Positions 47,241 through 59,332 of a DNA stretch of 64,000 bases are shown here, in pieces; the stretch's first letter is position 1; each line of letters starts with the position of its first letter. The translations under genes were made by a program, and so were the position numbers. The stretch lies in contig NC_083383.1 in the NCBI RefSeq assembly GCF_031755915.1, forward strand, positions 934,001-998,000, read 5' to 3'. The DNA comes from Ziziphus jujuba (taxonomy: Eukaryota; Streptophyta; Magnoliopsida; Rosales; Rhamnaceae). The notes beneath the pieces are model-generated. The model searched no databases and was not told the origin of the DNA. It saw only the letters and a program-made list of their open reading frames with translations.

Positions 47241-49643
47241 TTTTTTGAAAAGGAAGCCTGCCATGCATCTATCACTTCTTTTTTTAATTTATATATTTAT
47301 TTTTCGAGTGGCAGCGCAGCCAATGCTGTAAAAACCACCAAAAAAATATATATATATATATATCATCACCACATCCTCATACCCGTTCTGTTAGCTTATC
47401 CCATATAGTCAGAATGCCGTTTGTCTCCCATTACCGGCACAAAATCGGCGACAAACACAAGCACAACAAAAATGTTAAAACATATTTCGTAAAAACAAAA
47501 ACTACGTTAAACCGTTGGTTGGTCAATCAAAGTAAGTACGCCAAAGGACGGGGACCACAGCGAACGACACTTCGACTTCAATGGAGAGCGTACTAAACTT
47601 AATAATTTTTCTTTGAAACGAGGGGAAAAAAAAAATAAAAATGCTTAGATAGAGAGGAATCGGATTCTTTGTTGGGAGACAAAAGTAGCTGTACCTAACA
47701 AGCAACACCACTAAACTCAGAGTCACTAATAGAAAGGGAAGTGAAAACAACAGACAGCGCCATGTCTGCTTTGCAACACATGTCAAGCTTGAAGACCCAT
47801 AAAAAAATTTTAACAAAAAAAACTCATTTAAGATCATCAGATAGACCAATAATAAGATTCTGCACAACCAAATTCCTTAATACCAATGGCAGATCAGATT
47901 GAGTTTTCTCACTCATTACTGCTTAAAAGTTTCTTCATTCCTTTCATAAGTTATGTTTATTATTATTTACGAAGGTTATGTTTTGGCCGTTCCAACAGCT
48001 TTCGAGTTTTGATATCGTCCAAACATTTCAGCATATAACCCTGACCACTTGCTTGCACTATCTGAGATCATGATTCGAAATCCAAATAACTCCGTTGGTT
48101 TATCAAATACCACTGGGCCTTACAGCAATAAAATAAGCCGAATCAAATCGGCTGTCACATAAAATACCAATCAAAAACTGAAAAACCAAGACAAGCAGGA
48201 AGGCAAAGGTAATTTTGTCCCAAAATCAAATTAAGTCAACAAACATAACATAAACACTCTTAACAAGCAAATCCCGAAGCTAAAGAAGTAGCTCCAATGG
48301 ATCAGTTACTGTAGCTACAAACAATGCCAACAACAAATACAATAAAACCTGGGATATGTTTTAGACAACGCAAGCCTTCAGACATACTTTACCATTTTAA
48401 CAAATATTGCTATTAAACATTAGCATAATGCATTCTACAGCCACATTGTAGTGAGGGGCGGAACTTGTATTGTTTCTATACTTGAATTGAAGAAATAGCA
48501 TTTCTATAGATGAGAATTGGCACCAACATTTAGGTTTTAGCAGAGGAGTTGCTATTTACATGTCTAGTTATTAGAGAGAGAGAGAGAGAGGGGGGAAGGG
48601 GAAACAAACAAACAAACAAACCAAGCAGAAACTAATAGATTAAAAAGTACGTGCAACAATTTAAACAAAACAGTGCAAATAATGAAGCCCAACCACAAAA
48701 ACTCAACCTGATGTAAATAATTAATATCTGTTCCTCTTAAACTTTAAATGCAAAATTTATCCTAGATGTCAATAACTTCACATTTACTTTAGACTAACAG
48801 CTAACGGTAACAACATTTGACCTAACAATTAACATCCATGAAATTAATTTATTTGTAAAAATCAAACCGGTAACCTCTAAAGGGCGAGGTCATGAGACCC
48901 TCAATGGCAGACAACCATCTATCCATGATATCCTAATATATCCATTCTAACCAATTATTGCCCCATCTAATCACGACAAAAATGAAAGAGCAAAAAGGCT
49001 AACACAGAAAAATGTTTTTGAGTTATGAATAAAAAACACAAAAATGAAGAATGGAAGAGAGAGGGTCAGAGGAAAAATGACTAACATACACATCACATCA
49101 GCCACATCCTCTTCACCTGGAACAAACTTAAGAAACCACCCAAAATCTTCTTCAACAGTGAAGAAAGATTTAATCCTTGAGAAAAATGCTACCATTGTGT
49201 AAAAATACTTGGAACAGCAATACACAAATACATATAACACATTATAAGAGCACCAAGCGAAATGATATGATATATATAATCAAAACAAACACCACAAGCA
49301 AAAATCAGTTAAATGTACAACAAAAGCATCAAACAAATAGGACATGAAAGAAGTAAGAATATTAAAAGCATTCAAATCATTGAGAATAGCTGCCCTAGAA
49401 ACCATTGAACCACTTAACTAAATAATTAGACTTCAAGAAATTACAAAGAGAAGTAAATCTCCCATCTATAACTTTTTGGTTACAAAATGGAAAAACAAGG
49501 AGACAAAGGGAGCAGCAATATATTTCTCAAAAGAAATGATAAAAAGAAAAGATACCAATTAACATTTAACGACCAAACCATTACTATGGAATGATCCAAT
49601 ATTGTGACACCCTAGATGACTAAGCTATTCTTTAAGTCATTTC
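47241..49643. other. Intergenic, about 2.4 kb
   Basis: No gene recognised. Contains the second copy of a dispersed repeat (47305-47346), (TA)n at 47347-47362, (GA)n at 48572-48591 and, at the right end, the HMGB 3' UTR. Short open frames have no family motif. Confidence 0.55.
47305..47353 (+). repeat. Dispersed repeat copy 2, A-tailed
   Basis: Copy of the element at 683-735: TCGAGTGGCAGCGCAGCC, AATGCTGTAAAAACCACC, then an A-run and (TA)n. Confidence 0.5.
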
Positions 49644-50937
49644 CTACTCGTCATCATCCTCCTGCAGAAAGCAAGTAGCAATATCGTTAACCAAATGCTA
49701 AAACACTTTTAAGAAAGCACCATATAGAATAGTACGAACAATAAAACCAACCTCTCCGCTGCCTTCATCATCTCCTTCATCTTCATCATTCACTTCAGAC
49801 ATTGACTTCTCAGACCCTTCTTCCTCCTCAGCTGCATTAGGTCCTTCAGCCTAGTGATATAACATTAGATAAACAAGTTATGGAAAGTCTGAACAATATG
49901 CAACCAAAGATAGAAAATATATATATATATATATATATATTTCAGGAAAATAAAAACCTGTCTCTTGTTATAAGCCTTCATGTTCTTTTCATACTCAACC
50001 TTCCGCTTCTCTGCCTTTGCTACATATGGTGCCTTTTCCTGGAGATTTTTATTTAACTTGAAAAAATTAATCCATCAATTCGCAAGGACTTAAAGAATCT
50101 GATGCAAGTAATACTCACAGCGTCAGACATGGACTTCCATTTTGCCCCAGCAGCTTTTCCAACCTGATATTTTATGCATAACATGTTACTACATTAAAAC
50201 ACAAATGATACTGACTACGAGGCAATTTGATCGAACGTATATAAACTTACAGCAGAGACAGCTTTATTTTCAGGATTTTCCTTATTGAACTGCTTCCTGA
50301 ACTCTTCCCTTTAATCATGATAAGCACAAAGCATAGACACACAAACTCCGTTAGAAGGTCCTATATTTCACGGGGAAAAAAATTACTGCATAAATGCTTC
50401 CATATTTCTATGATTTATCGCAGAGTCTGCTGTGGGCGATTTCGACAGTCAATTTCAAGGAAAATAAGAATACCAAAATTTACAGATTAAGGAGGAAAAT
50501 AGTTAAAAATACATATTTGGATTTTCCTTTTTTTAAATTTCGGGAACTTAGTCTGCTTTACTATTCCTATTCACACCTATTCCACGAACATTTCCCATCG
50601 AAAATTCAACACAACAACGAAAACCAAAAGTATTTACATGAAAACGAAGAAAGCGCTGGCTGGCCTCTTAGGCTTGTTCGGGTCCTTCGCCTTCTTACTC
50701 GATTTTCTCCCAGCTTTTGTGGTTGCTCCACCCTTCACAGAAAGCCTGTCACCATACAATAATCGATTTATATATATATATATATATATAAACACAAAAT
50801 CAATATGCGTATTCTTAGATCTGAGTCCATATCGACCGCTAATCCAAGCCTTAAACAATATATGAAGTAAAAGTTTTACGCAAAAATAAGACTTACTTGG
50901 TGTCGGCTTTCTTCGAATTGGATTTACCCCCTTTCAT
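49644..50937 (-). CDS. HMGB: HMGB chromatin protein (HMGB1/2/3 type)
   Basis: Seven exons: 50897-50937, 50638-50745, 50251-50308, 50119-50163, 49958-50038, 49752-49850 and 49644-49661 (450 bases, 149 residues). A basic N-terminus (MKGGKSNSKKADTK) leads into one HMG box at about residues 35-105: DPNKPKRPASAFFVFMEEFR, FNKENPENKAVSAVGKAAG, WKSMSDAEKAPY, AEKRKVEYEKNMKAYN. A strongly acidic tail (EEEEGSEKSMSEV..EDDE) ends the protein. This is the plant single-box HMGB layout of 140-150 residues: a nuclear DNA-bending architectural factor. Arabidopsis HMGB2/HMGB3 (At1g20693/At1g20696) are the collinear genes. A leader intron probably spans 50946-51041. Confidence 0.93.
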
Positions 50938-50945
50938 GATGAAAC

Positions 50946-51041
50946 CTGCGACTTAAGATCGGACCAATCACATATTATATCAAAAAATTGACCATACCAC
51001 AAGAAATTTTCTCGAAATTCGATGGTTTGGAGTGGAATTAC
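50946..51041 (-). other. Probable 5' UTR intron of HMGB gene
   Basis: Minus-strand donor AGCAG|GTAATTCC at 51041 and acceptor TCGCAG ending at 50946, eight bases before the start codon at 50937. Confidence 0.6.
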
Positions 51042-51071
51042 CTGCTTGATGAACCTGGGCTAGGGTTCAGA

Positions 51072-51087
51072 TTTAGGGTTAGGGTTT
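51072..51087 (-). promoter_or_regulatory. Telo-box pair upstream of HMGB
   Basis: On the minus strand the sequence reads AAACCCTAACCCTAA, a double telo-box. Telo-boxes are common near the transcription start of plant genes active in dividing cells. It lies about 140 bases upstream of the HMGB start codon, next to a GA-rich tract (51095-51112). Confidence 0.7.
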
Positions 51088-51112
51088 CAGCGCAGGAGAG
51101 AGAGAGAGAGAG

Positions 51113-53666
51113 CGATGCGAGAGGAATGAGATGGGAAGGGAAGAGAGTTATGACACCAAAACGCGGAGATATTATTATTATTATTATTATTATTATGATT
51201 TTAGCTAAATTGAAATTCAATTGCTCACGAAATGAAAATGGGTTTGGGCGGGATTCTAAATTTCATGCCAGGTCAGCGATCCATGCGCTTTCATTTTATT
51301 GGCTGCGTGAGACTTAAGCTTTTTCTCTCTCTTTCTGTTGTGTTTCCCTTTGTGTTTGTTCTTGTTTCACCATCCTACTTTTCCCTTCCCAATTTCTACG
51401 GTTTCCCTTTTTTTTTTTTTTTTTTTTTTTTAGCTTCGACGACATAAATTCCTTGCTCACTGAAACTCAAGTATGAAATTCTGTCCTTTTTTTTTTCCTT
51501 TTTTTCTTTAGCACGGAATTATGTCTCTTATTATATTTTTTTTCCTTTGATGTGAAAAACAAAATATTTCCTAAATCCTAAGGGACTAATTTGGTAGTTC
51601 CTTTACAAATTTTCATATGTTATTTCATAAATAATTATTACTTCATAATTATGTGAAATTATTTTAAAAATGGAAGATTGATAATCAAAAAATTCATAGT
51701 GGATATTATTTAATATAAAGAATACGCTTTTTATGTTATAAAATAAAGCAATTTCATATTAAACTCCCATTTTCATTGATAACATATTTTGATTGTGTTC
51801 AATTGTGTTAAAGTTACACTATGTTGATACTCGTTTTTTTTTTTTTTTTTTTTTTTGGGCATTAATGGGATTAGAGTGTGTTTGAACAAACTTATATGCA
51901 TTTCTCCCTTAACAATTTTAAAAGCACACTCCTTTATATCGATCTAATGCATTTAGAAGTTGCAAAACTCTCAAGTGCTTCCACAATAATCGAACCCCAG
52001 TTGAAAGTTATATGTTCAACACTATTTGAGAGCAAAGAGTTAGATTTCAATATTTTCATCCCCTTCGTTGCAAATTGGTCAATGTGTTTTTGGGGGCATA
52101 CGTGTTTATGATTGAACCTGTAAAAGAGAAGACGAGTAAGAGTTACTGCGCACCGTTGTGGTACCATTGTGATAACGCTCAAACGCTCAAGTCAATTTCA
52201 TCGTTCAACTAAAATGCTCCATGATAGTTTCATGAATTTCTAAAATAATAAAGGATAATATTAACTACGAGTTAGTCATTCCTGAATATGGGTTGGCTTT
52301 ATATAATGACATTGATAAATTTGGTAGCTTTAATCGTATTTTAGTTACCTTGATCTGGATTCATTGAAATCATTCCATACATTTACTCTAATTGTTCGAC
52401 AATCAGTTATACTAATATTATTTAATATATATTATATATTGCTTTGAAATGTTAGGAAGATAATTATCATTTAGTATCCATAGACATGATAAGTATTAAA
52501 ATTTGCTACTTATCCTACTAAGAATATATCCATTAGTGAATATGGTTTACTTTTTATATCATATAAAAATTAATATTGTTTAAATTTATATTATATAAGT
52601 TTATAAAAAATTTAAATTTATTTTCTAATGACAATATGAATGGTTATTTATGACTATTTAATGATTACATATATTTTATTTATTTTTTTAAATTGATTTT
52701 TCAAGAAAAATATAACAATGTTTAGCAAAATTTTTAAAAGTAAAGAGTCATCTAGACAATGTCTTTTTTTTTTCTTTTTTTTCTTTTTTTAACCATATAT
52801 GTCAATTTAAATAGGCTCATTGAAAAGGTTTTTCTTTTTAGCTATCTATTTTTCTCATGCATCTTATGCAGTGAAAAATATAGGTAATAAATAGAGCCAT
52901 TAAATATACTTTAAAGTTTAGTATTCAATTGGAATGGTTTCCATTCTATGACATATTACTTAGTATTCGTGACGTATTTATAATATATTTTCTACAAAAC
53001 AATTATATTATATATAATAATTATATAGTTAGGATATGTTGATTTTATAAGGTGAAATATAGTTTTAAAAAATTAAACTAAAATGAAAATGATTAAAAAA
53101 AATTAAAAATTCTAATAGGACGGGATGTTTGTTAAATATAAGATAAATTAGTTTTGCAATTCCATCTACAGATTCTACACTCCATACAATCCTCAAAAAT
53201 TGTAATTTATCAAATTATCCTTTTTTTATTTTTTATTTTTCACTTATTGAAATTTTGTTTTCTATTAACATTAATCACAGATCCACCAACAGATAAAAGC
53301 TGTCAACAGCATACCATCAGAGTAGCAGTAACTTGTCGACTACACTATGGTCCTCTATTGCAGATGGTTTTAGGATTTTCATTTTTCAAGAAATAATTCT
53401 TTAAACGTCTAGTATTTCTGAAATAAAATCCAAAATATTTTTCTTATTATTTGCTTTTGGATCTAGATATATACTACTTCATACAATTCCACAATTATTT
53501 TGACCTTTCACTTTTGGTCGCAGAACAAATAAAATAAAATAAAATAAAAAGTTAGATAAGTTTTATATGAAATTTGGATTTTATGTAAGGTGGTTATTTC
53601 ATTGGAATTAAAATGAGAGAAAAGAAATTAAAATTTTTATTAAACTTGATATAAAAGAGTAAAGTA
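51113..53666. other. Intergenic, AT-rich
   Basis: The first few hundred bases are the HMGB promoter, including (TTA)n at 51171-51196. The rest is AT-rich spacer with poly(T) runs at 51409-51431 and 51836-51856. I see no gene and no transposon that I can delimit. Confidence 0.5.
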
Positions 53667-53674
53667 GTTAAAAC
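53667..53674. repeat. Left 8-bp target duplication of hAT element
   Basis: GTTAAAAC, identical to 54556-54563. Confidence 0.82.
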
Positions 53675-54555
53675 CAGTGTTCTAAAAAGGGGAAAAAGAT
53701 ATCGTTTAGGCGTGATGCTTTTAGATAACATCTTGTATAGTAACAAGATTTAAAAAAAGACAGTTAACGCCTAATGCATGCCTAGGTGTTAAATGGCGTG
53801 AGCCTGTTTGTTCAATTTTTTTTCTATAATTATTTTTTAAAAAATATTTAAAAACAATGCATAAAATAAAAAAAAATGTAAAAAAATGAAAACTTTTTAA
53901 ATGTTAAGTTTTTTCTTTTATAAAAAAGAAATGATGAATAAGAAAAAAAAAAGTAATAAATTAGAGATTTTACTAGCAAGTAATGCTCGTAATGCACAAT
54001 CATGAATTGTCGAAAATTATAATAATGATGAAAATGATGATAAGATATAGAATGATATGTTACCATCTAAAAAAAGTTCTAGAAATGCTCAAATTGAAAT
54101 TAAAGAGCTTAAAGAAAATGATTTTGTATCAGATGGCACGAAAGATGAGTTGGATGAAGATATAGATATTGAATTAGAGTCCGATAAATAATTAAATAAG
54201 AGGTAGATTATGGTAATAGCTAAAGTATGTACTAGTTTAGAAATTATTAAGTACTTGTAGGCTTATAATGTATATGTTTTGAAACTAATTTATTGTTAGA
54301 AACTTGAAAAATATGAATTTTCATAACTCTATTATGATCAATTACATGCTAATATATATTTATTGCACATATGAAAGTAATATAAATTTATATATATTTT
54401 ACCATTTAAAATATTAATTATTTTATTTATTTAATAATTTTATAATAATTAAAATAATAATATAATTATGAAACACATTTTTACGTCTAAATTTTACCTA
54501 AATTTGTAAAATTTAAAACTTGATCTTGCGGCGTCTTACACCTTTTAGAATACTG
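53675..54555. mobile_element. hAT-type transposon derivative (881 bp)
   Basis: Ends are terminal inverted repeats: left CAGTGTTCTAAAAAGG, right (reverse strand) CAGTATTCTAAAAGGTG. It is flanked by a perfect 8-bp target duplication GTTAAAAC (53667-53674, 54556-54563). Subterminal GCG-containing words on both sides (TTTAGGCGTGA; GACGCCGC on the right) fit hAT end structure. Inside, around 54075-54190, an open stretch reads RNAQIEIKELKENDFVSDG then a run of Asp/Glu before a stop, like the acidic edge of hAT proteins. No zinc-finger BED or catalytic core is left, so this is probably an internally deleted derivative. Confidence 0.82.
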
Positions 54556-54563
54556 GTTAAAAC
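54556..54563. repeat. Right 8-bp target duplication of hAT element
   Basis: GTTAAAAC, identical to 53667-53674. Confidence 0.82.
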
Positions 54564-57196
54564 TCAGTGACATTAGAAACCGATCGCAATGAGAATAAAG
54601 ATGAGAAGAAGAGTGGCTGCTTAAGGTGAAAGAGAGACGAAAATAAGAGGTCCTCAGTTGGGCTTTAGATGAAGGACAAAAGTTTTTCAAAAATAAAAAA
54701 TAAAAAATAAGAACCTTGAGAAATAAGGATAGTCTAGAAAATTGAAGAAGTTGTACTGTGCAAAAATATTTTAACAGTATAACTAAAAATTATATAAATA
54801 TAAATATACAGTATTTATATTTAAAGTTTTACTGATAATAAAAAAAAAAGTAAGTTTTTCTATTTACCATTATTAGTGATAAGCTTCATGTTGAACTGTC
54901 AAATAATAATTTTATGCATTTAATTATACATTGATATTTTATATTAAATATTAAATATAAAAAGCAATTTTTTTTTAAGACAACTAAATAAATTATCAGA
55001 TGATAGATTGATTCCACCATTAATAGTATTTTCATTTAAAATAAGTTATTTATGATTAATTGAACTCTTATTTAGCCAAGCAAAGAAATGTTAATATAAT
55101 AATTGGTGTCTAACAAAATGTTTCAACAATTTAGGGCTGTAGAACCCAAAAAAAAAAAAAAAATGGCATGGGAGTAATGGAAATGACAATTTATAATTTA
55201 TCCACGGAATATTAATTTGTTTTGAAGAATTAACATTTATCTAAATAAGAGGAAGATTAATAATTTATTTTTAGGATAAAAATATACATATTATATTATA
55301 AAATAATGAAAGGTCCAATTTGTAAAGTTTAAAATTTAGAAAAAAAAAAAAACTAATTATTAACAAAACACTCTCTCAGGAATTAGATTCTTAGTAATAG
55401 TTTCCTTATATGGTGTTTGATCTCGAAACGGAAGTCAAAGGACTTAAATTTTAATTTGTGGATTTAATTGAGAGTAAAATTGTTTTTTTGAAATGTGTAA
55501 TATCACTTTTTAAAAATTTAATAATACTGTTTTAAGGGATTTACTTTAGTTTTTTCAAATCCAATCGGGCCGTATTTTTCATATTTTAAAAATTTATCTA
55601 CATATAGAAAAAAAAAATTCTAAAAAAAAAAATTAAAATTTCCATAAAGAATGAAACAAAGTGCCTTACAAGATAAAATTAGCACGACTAAAAAATTATG
55701 AAAAATAACTCATAAAAAAAAAATTTGAATTGGAAAATATTTTCTATTTGGGATGAGTAAAGATCCAGTAGGCCCAGGCAGAAGTCCAATAGACAAAATG
55801 GGTTATGTTAGGGCCCGAGGTGGAATGATTGTTAAGGGGTGGGAAGGTGAATAGGTTTAATAGAAGCTGCCGGTGATCGTTCCGGTTATGGGGCATAAGT
55901 TTTGCGGGGCCAATGCCAATGCAAGTGCAAGTGCTAGTGCTGTTTGATATCTATTTCCTTCCTTTGAATTTCTAACGAGGTATTGAGGTAGGTATACTAT
56001 TCCTCCATTCTTCTCACCATTTATGCAATGCTTAGTTCCAACTTCAAATCTTTAGGGTTTCAGAATTTCCTAGGAATCTCATCGTTCTCAACGCCGTCGT
56101 TTTCCGTGTTAGCTGATTGTGTAATTTTGTTTTCCCGTAAATTTTTATCATTTTACTTATCGAACGAATTGAAAATTTTGTTTATTGCTGATCACAAGAA
56201 TGTGAAGACGAATATGGTTCTTGCATTTTTGAAAAATATAAAGAAACTCAGAATCGCTGAATATTCGTTGGTTTTTGGTGTTTCACCATTGCTCTGTCAT
56301 GATTTTCGCTTGGTTGGATTTTGGATGATTTTGGTTAGACTCCAAAAATTGTTTAAAGGGTGATCCAGCATTTTGTCCGTAATTTTGTTAGCTACATAAG
56401 ACATTCAGGGAGCCTGACCTGACCTCTTGTGGTTGTTTCTGCTATGCCCCTGATTTCCAAATCTTCTTAATGGTTTCAAGATTTCTTATTCTTAGTAGTC
56501 AATCATATTTTTTTTCCCCCTCTTCTCTTGTATCTTTGTACGGCTCATGTTGTATGAAGCGTGCTTCTATCACATTACAAGAAATGGAAGTTACTGTCTG
56601 TACTTCAACTTCTGCTCCGTAGTTTGATACCAGGGGATTTTTCTTTTCTTTTCTTTTTTCCTTCTCTATTTTTGGTGCAAAGATAGTGCAGATGATGGTT
56701 TACACTTGATCTCTGAACTTCAGGTAAGTTCACTTGTTGACAGCTTTCTAACTGATGCGCTATTCTTTGCACTGTGGTCCAAACATTTTGCTGTGCCCTA
56801 ATTTGTAGCATTTGAACAGTACAGGGGTGTCCGGTGGTTGGTTCGAGTGGATAAAAGGTTTATTATAAATAAAAACCAAGAGAAGTGGAGAAAAAGAGTT
56901 GGTCTGAAATGGGGTAGATTTTGAAAGTCCTTAGTTTACATTCAAATCCTCAAGTCTGCCATGTTGTTACTGTAGAGAATTTTAGAAACTGATTATTTAT
57001 AGTTTTCTTTCTGGTGCTTTCTATGTTATTGAATTCTGCTATTCAAACTGAAGACAACCAACTTTAGCGTTCAGATACTTCTCTTGCACACATTTTTTAT
57101 TTGATTCTGGAGTCATAGTTATGTTTTCAGTTCGTCCAAGTTGCATTTAGCACTGCTGCTTTATCTCTTACATGTGCACATTGGTAGATAATAGAG
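54564..57196. other. Intergenic and possible leader of Myb/SANT-like gene
   Basis: 54564-55740 is AT-rich with no feature I can support. From about 55860 the GC content rises and a donor GAG|GTAGGTA at 55988 could end a leader exon, with an intron reaching to just before 57197. An open frame at 56028-56363 shows no family motif and is probably intronic. Confidence 0.4.
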
Positions 57197-58382
57197 ATGG
57201 GCAACAAGTCAAAGAAGACTAATGATAAGAGGTGTATGATAAAATGGACAGAACAATGGGATGATTTTTTCATTCAGGCACTTGTGCATCAATAGAGCAT
57301 GGGCAACAGGGTTGATAAGGTTTTTACTACTGCAGCTTATGATCATGTTGTGAAAGAATTGCGGGAAAAGATTGGTGAGCCATTTGAAAAATGTCATTTG
57401 AAGAATAGGCTGAAAACTCTCAAAACATAATTTTAGTGAATATTATGACATTTTCAATGGAATGAATGATTTTTTATGAAGCCCAGATACAAAAATGTGG
57501 AGTGCACAGCTTGAGGTTTGGAAAGCTCTAATCAAGGTTTTTGATCTTGTTTATTATGGAACGTTTACTGAATTTGGATACAAAGTGATCGTTTCTATTT
57601 GTTTGCATGTAATGTGATCACACTTGCTTTCTTTTCCTTGTGAGATTCATTTGTTTTCCAACAGCTAAAATTTTGTCACAATGCTTGGTAATAATATTTC
57701 TGTGTCTCTTCTATTACTCTTAATTTGTATTTTGAAATTAATATCTCAATTCTGTAGCTTGTTGCTTTCATATTGATAGGTAAGGCCTGATGCAAGAAAA
57801 TGGAGGGCTACACCCATTGCTAACTACAATAAATTGGTATTGCTTTTTGGAAAAGAGAAAAGCGATGGCGTTGCTGATGCAGAAGGTGAGATCCACGTGG
57901 GAAATGGGGGCAACTTGAATTGTATTGATCATGTGCTGTCACAGAATGAAGTCATTCTTACTCTAGAAGACCTAAATGGTATGAATGACGGTGATCAGTC
58001 ACCAACATCTCTAGAAGCAAATTCTCAAATAGATTCTCAGGCACCTTCTCTATCTGCTACATCATTGAAAGGCAAGAAAAGAAAGGCTCCTAGAAATTTT
58101 GATTTTGAGAGAGAGTTTGCCAACATAAGGGAAGCAATTAAAAATGTTGCTGTGGCAATTAGGGAGGGAAATGCTGTTGCAGAGAGAGGTCGACCTCATG
58201 TTTACTCAGAGCAAGAAGTTTTTGCAGAACTGGTGAACATAGGTGTTGATTCGCAGATACGGTATAGGGCATACACCTTTCTCATTTCAAATGCTGGAAG
58301 GGTGAGGGCGTTTTTTGGGTGCCCAACTGATGAACGCAAGGAATTTTTGCTTCAGATGATGTATAGTCCCCAAGACTGTTGA
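57197..58382 (+). pseudogene. Myb/SANT-like (Myb_DNA-bind_3) gene, N-half disrupted
   Basis: From an ATG at 57197 (MGNKSKKTNDK) the frame follows the plant Myb/SANT-like domain of L10-interacting MYB-type proteins: KWTEQWDDFFIQALVHQ, then a TAG stop (57293-57295), then GNRVDKVFTTAAYDHVV, EKCHLKNRLKTLKT, a TAA stop and frameshift near 57427, NFSEYYDIFNGMNDF, a TGA, and SPDTKMWSAQLEVWKALIK up to a donor at 57535. After an intron (57536-57779) the last exon is intact: VRPDARKWRATPIANYNKLV, linker, GKKRKAPRNFDFEREF, a conserved C-terminal domain and stop at 58382. The family includes DNA-binding proteins derived from Harbinger-type transposon partners. Either a pseudogene or, from an internal ATG at 57834, a 182-residue C-terminal protein is made. 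Confidence 0.72.
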
Positions 58383-58931
58383 TTTACTCACGTGGTTGCA
58401 TATTGGTTTTTAGGCTTGTCTATACTTTGAAATTCTTAATGATTAGGGAATTCCTCGTGTAAATCTTGATTATGAAATATAGAGTTTGTTTACTCAAAAG
58501 GCAGTTTTTGAAACTTCTGAACGAAATTCAGGATATAAATATTACAAGCTCGATGAAAATGGTCTGTCTTATTACATTTTCCAACTAGTTTCAGTTATAT
58601 GTTAGTTGTTATCTTTCATGCTACGAGTTCCTCTAACTTAATATTGTCAATCTCCAATTCATATTTAAACAATTGGAATCTCTAAAGCATGTCTAAAATT
58701 TATGTGGAATTCAAGTTTTGGGTTCTGGCCGAAATATGTTTGAGATTTGTGGCAGCCATATCCCAGCTACCTAACTTCGCTGTTTCCCCTTTCTTTGCTT
58801 TAGGTCTGAAAGTTTCAGGAAACACTCTCTACTATTCTCATTATTTAATGCGCCACACAAGGATTTCCAAGTAGAAAGAAACAATAATAAAGCAGCAACC
58901 AGTATAAATGTTAGATTCCTAAATACCTTAT
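58383..58931. other. Intergenic
   Basis: 3' side of the Myb/SANT-like gene. Nothing recognised. Confidence 0.5.
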
Positions 58932-59332
58932 GACGGGGTGAGTCAAGCTTTGCGTTGGAAAGCATATGAAGGCCTGGATAAACCTCTTGAATGAGAGCAG
59001 CTTGTCCTTCATTAATGAGTCTGCTAGAAATATAAACTATGGTTTTGGAAGGACTATTAGCCACAATCAAGTTGAACCTGTTATACTGATTTATCACCCC
59101 TCTCACCAATTACTCTGCGAGTTCCTTGGGACTTTTCGCGCTCTGCAATCGTTAAATTCCACTGGAAAGGTCATTAAACCAAAATGTAATTGAACAAGTG
59201 GTAATTAAGCTCAAAATTGTTCTCTACTTGTAGGAAAATCAGAGGCAATTTTCCACGGCTCGTTGGCTCATGGAGGCTGTGATGTTCTAAAACATTGGTC
59301 AGAAGTGCCAGCCTTCCTCCTCTTGGATGGGA
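58932..59332 (-). pseudogene. TANGO2/NRDE family gene fragment
   Basis: Two exon-like pieces on the minus strand. 59241-59332 reads GGRLALLTNVLEHHS, then PTSRGKLPLIF, matching the GRLA-LTNVRE..SRG-LP--F stretch of TANGO2 (DUF833/NRDE) proteins. 58932-59140 reads SAKSPKELAE, a TAA stop, LVRGVINQYNRFNLIVANS, SKTIVYISSR, QEVYPGLHMLSNAKLDSPRHK, then a donor AAG|GTATTT. This corresponds to the family's QYNGFNLIVAD.. and PG-HVLSNA-LDSPW-K motifs. The conserved Trp after LDSP is Arg here. The N-terminal MCIAVF..NRDE exon and the C-terminal exons are missing, and there is an in-frame stop. It is therefore a relic. Family members are linked to Golgi organisation and haem handling. Arabidopsis At1g20680, as I recall it, is of this family and would be collinear. 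Confidence 0.78.

Noticed and set aside
46970..47275. Minus-strand open frame of 101 codons containing GNRTRVCTVAGYYSTTRPL
   Set aside because: It is the reverse-strand translation of the tRNA-Gly gene, a common database artefact, not a protein.
56028..56363. 111-codon plus-strand frame
   Set aside because: No family motif and lies within a probable leader intron of the Myb/SANT-like gene.
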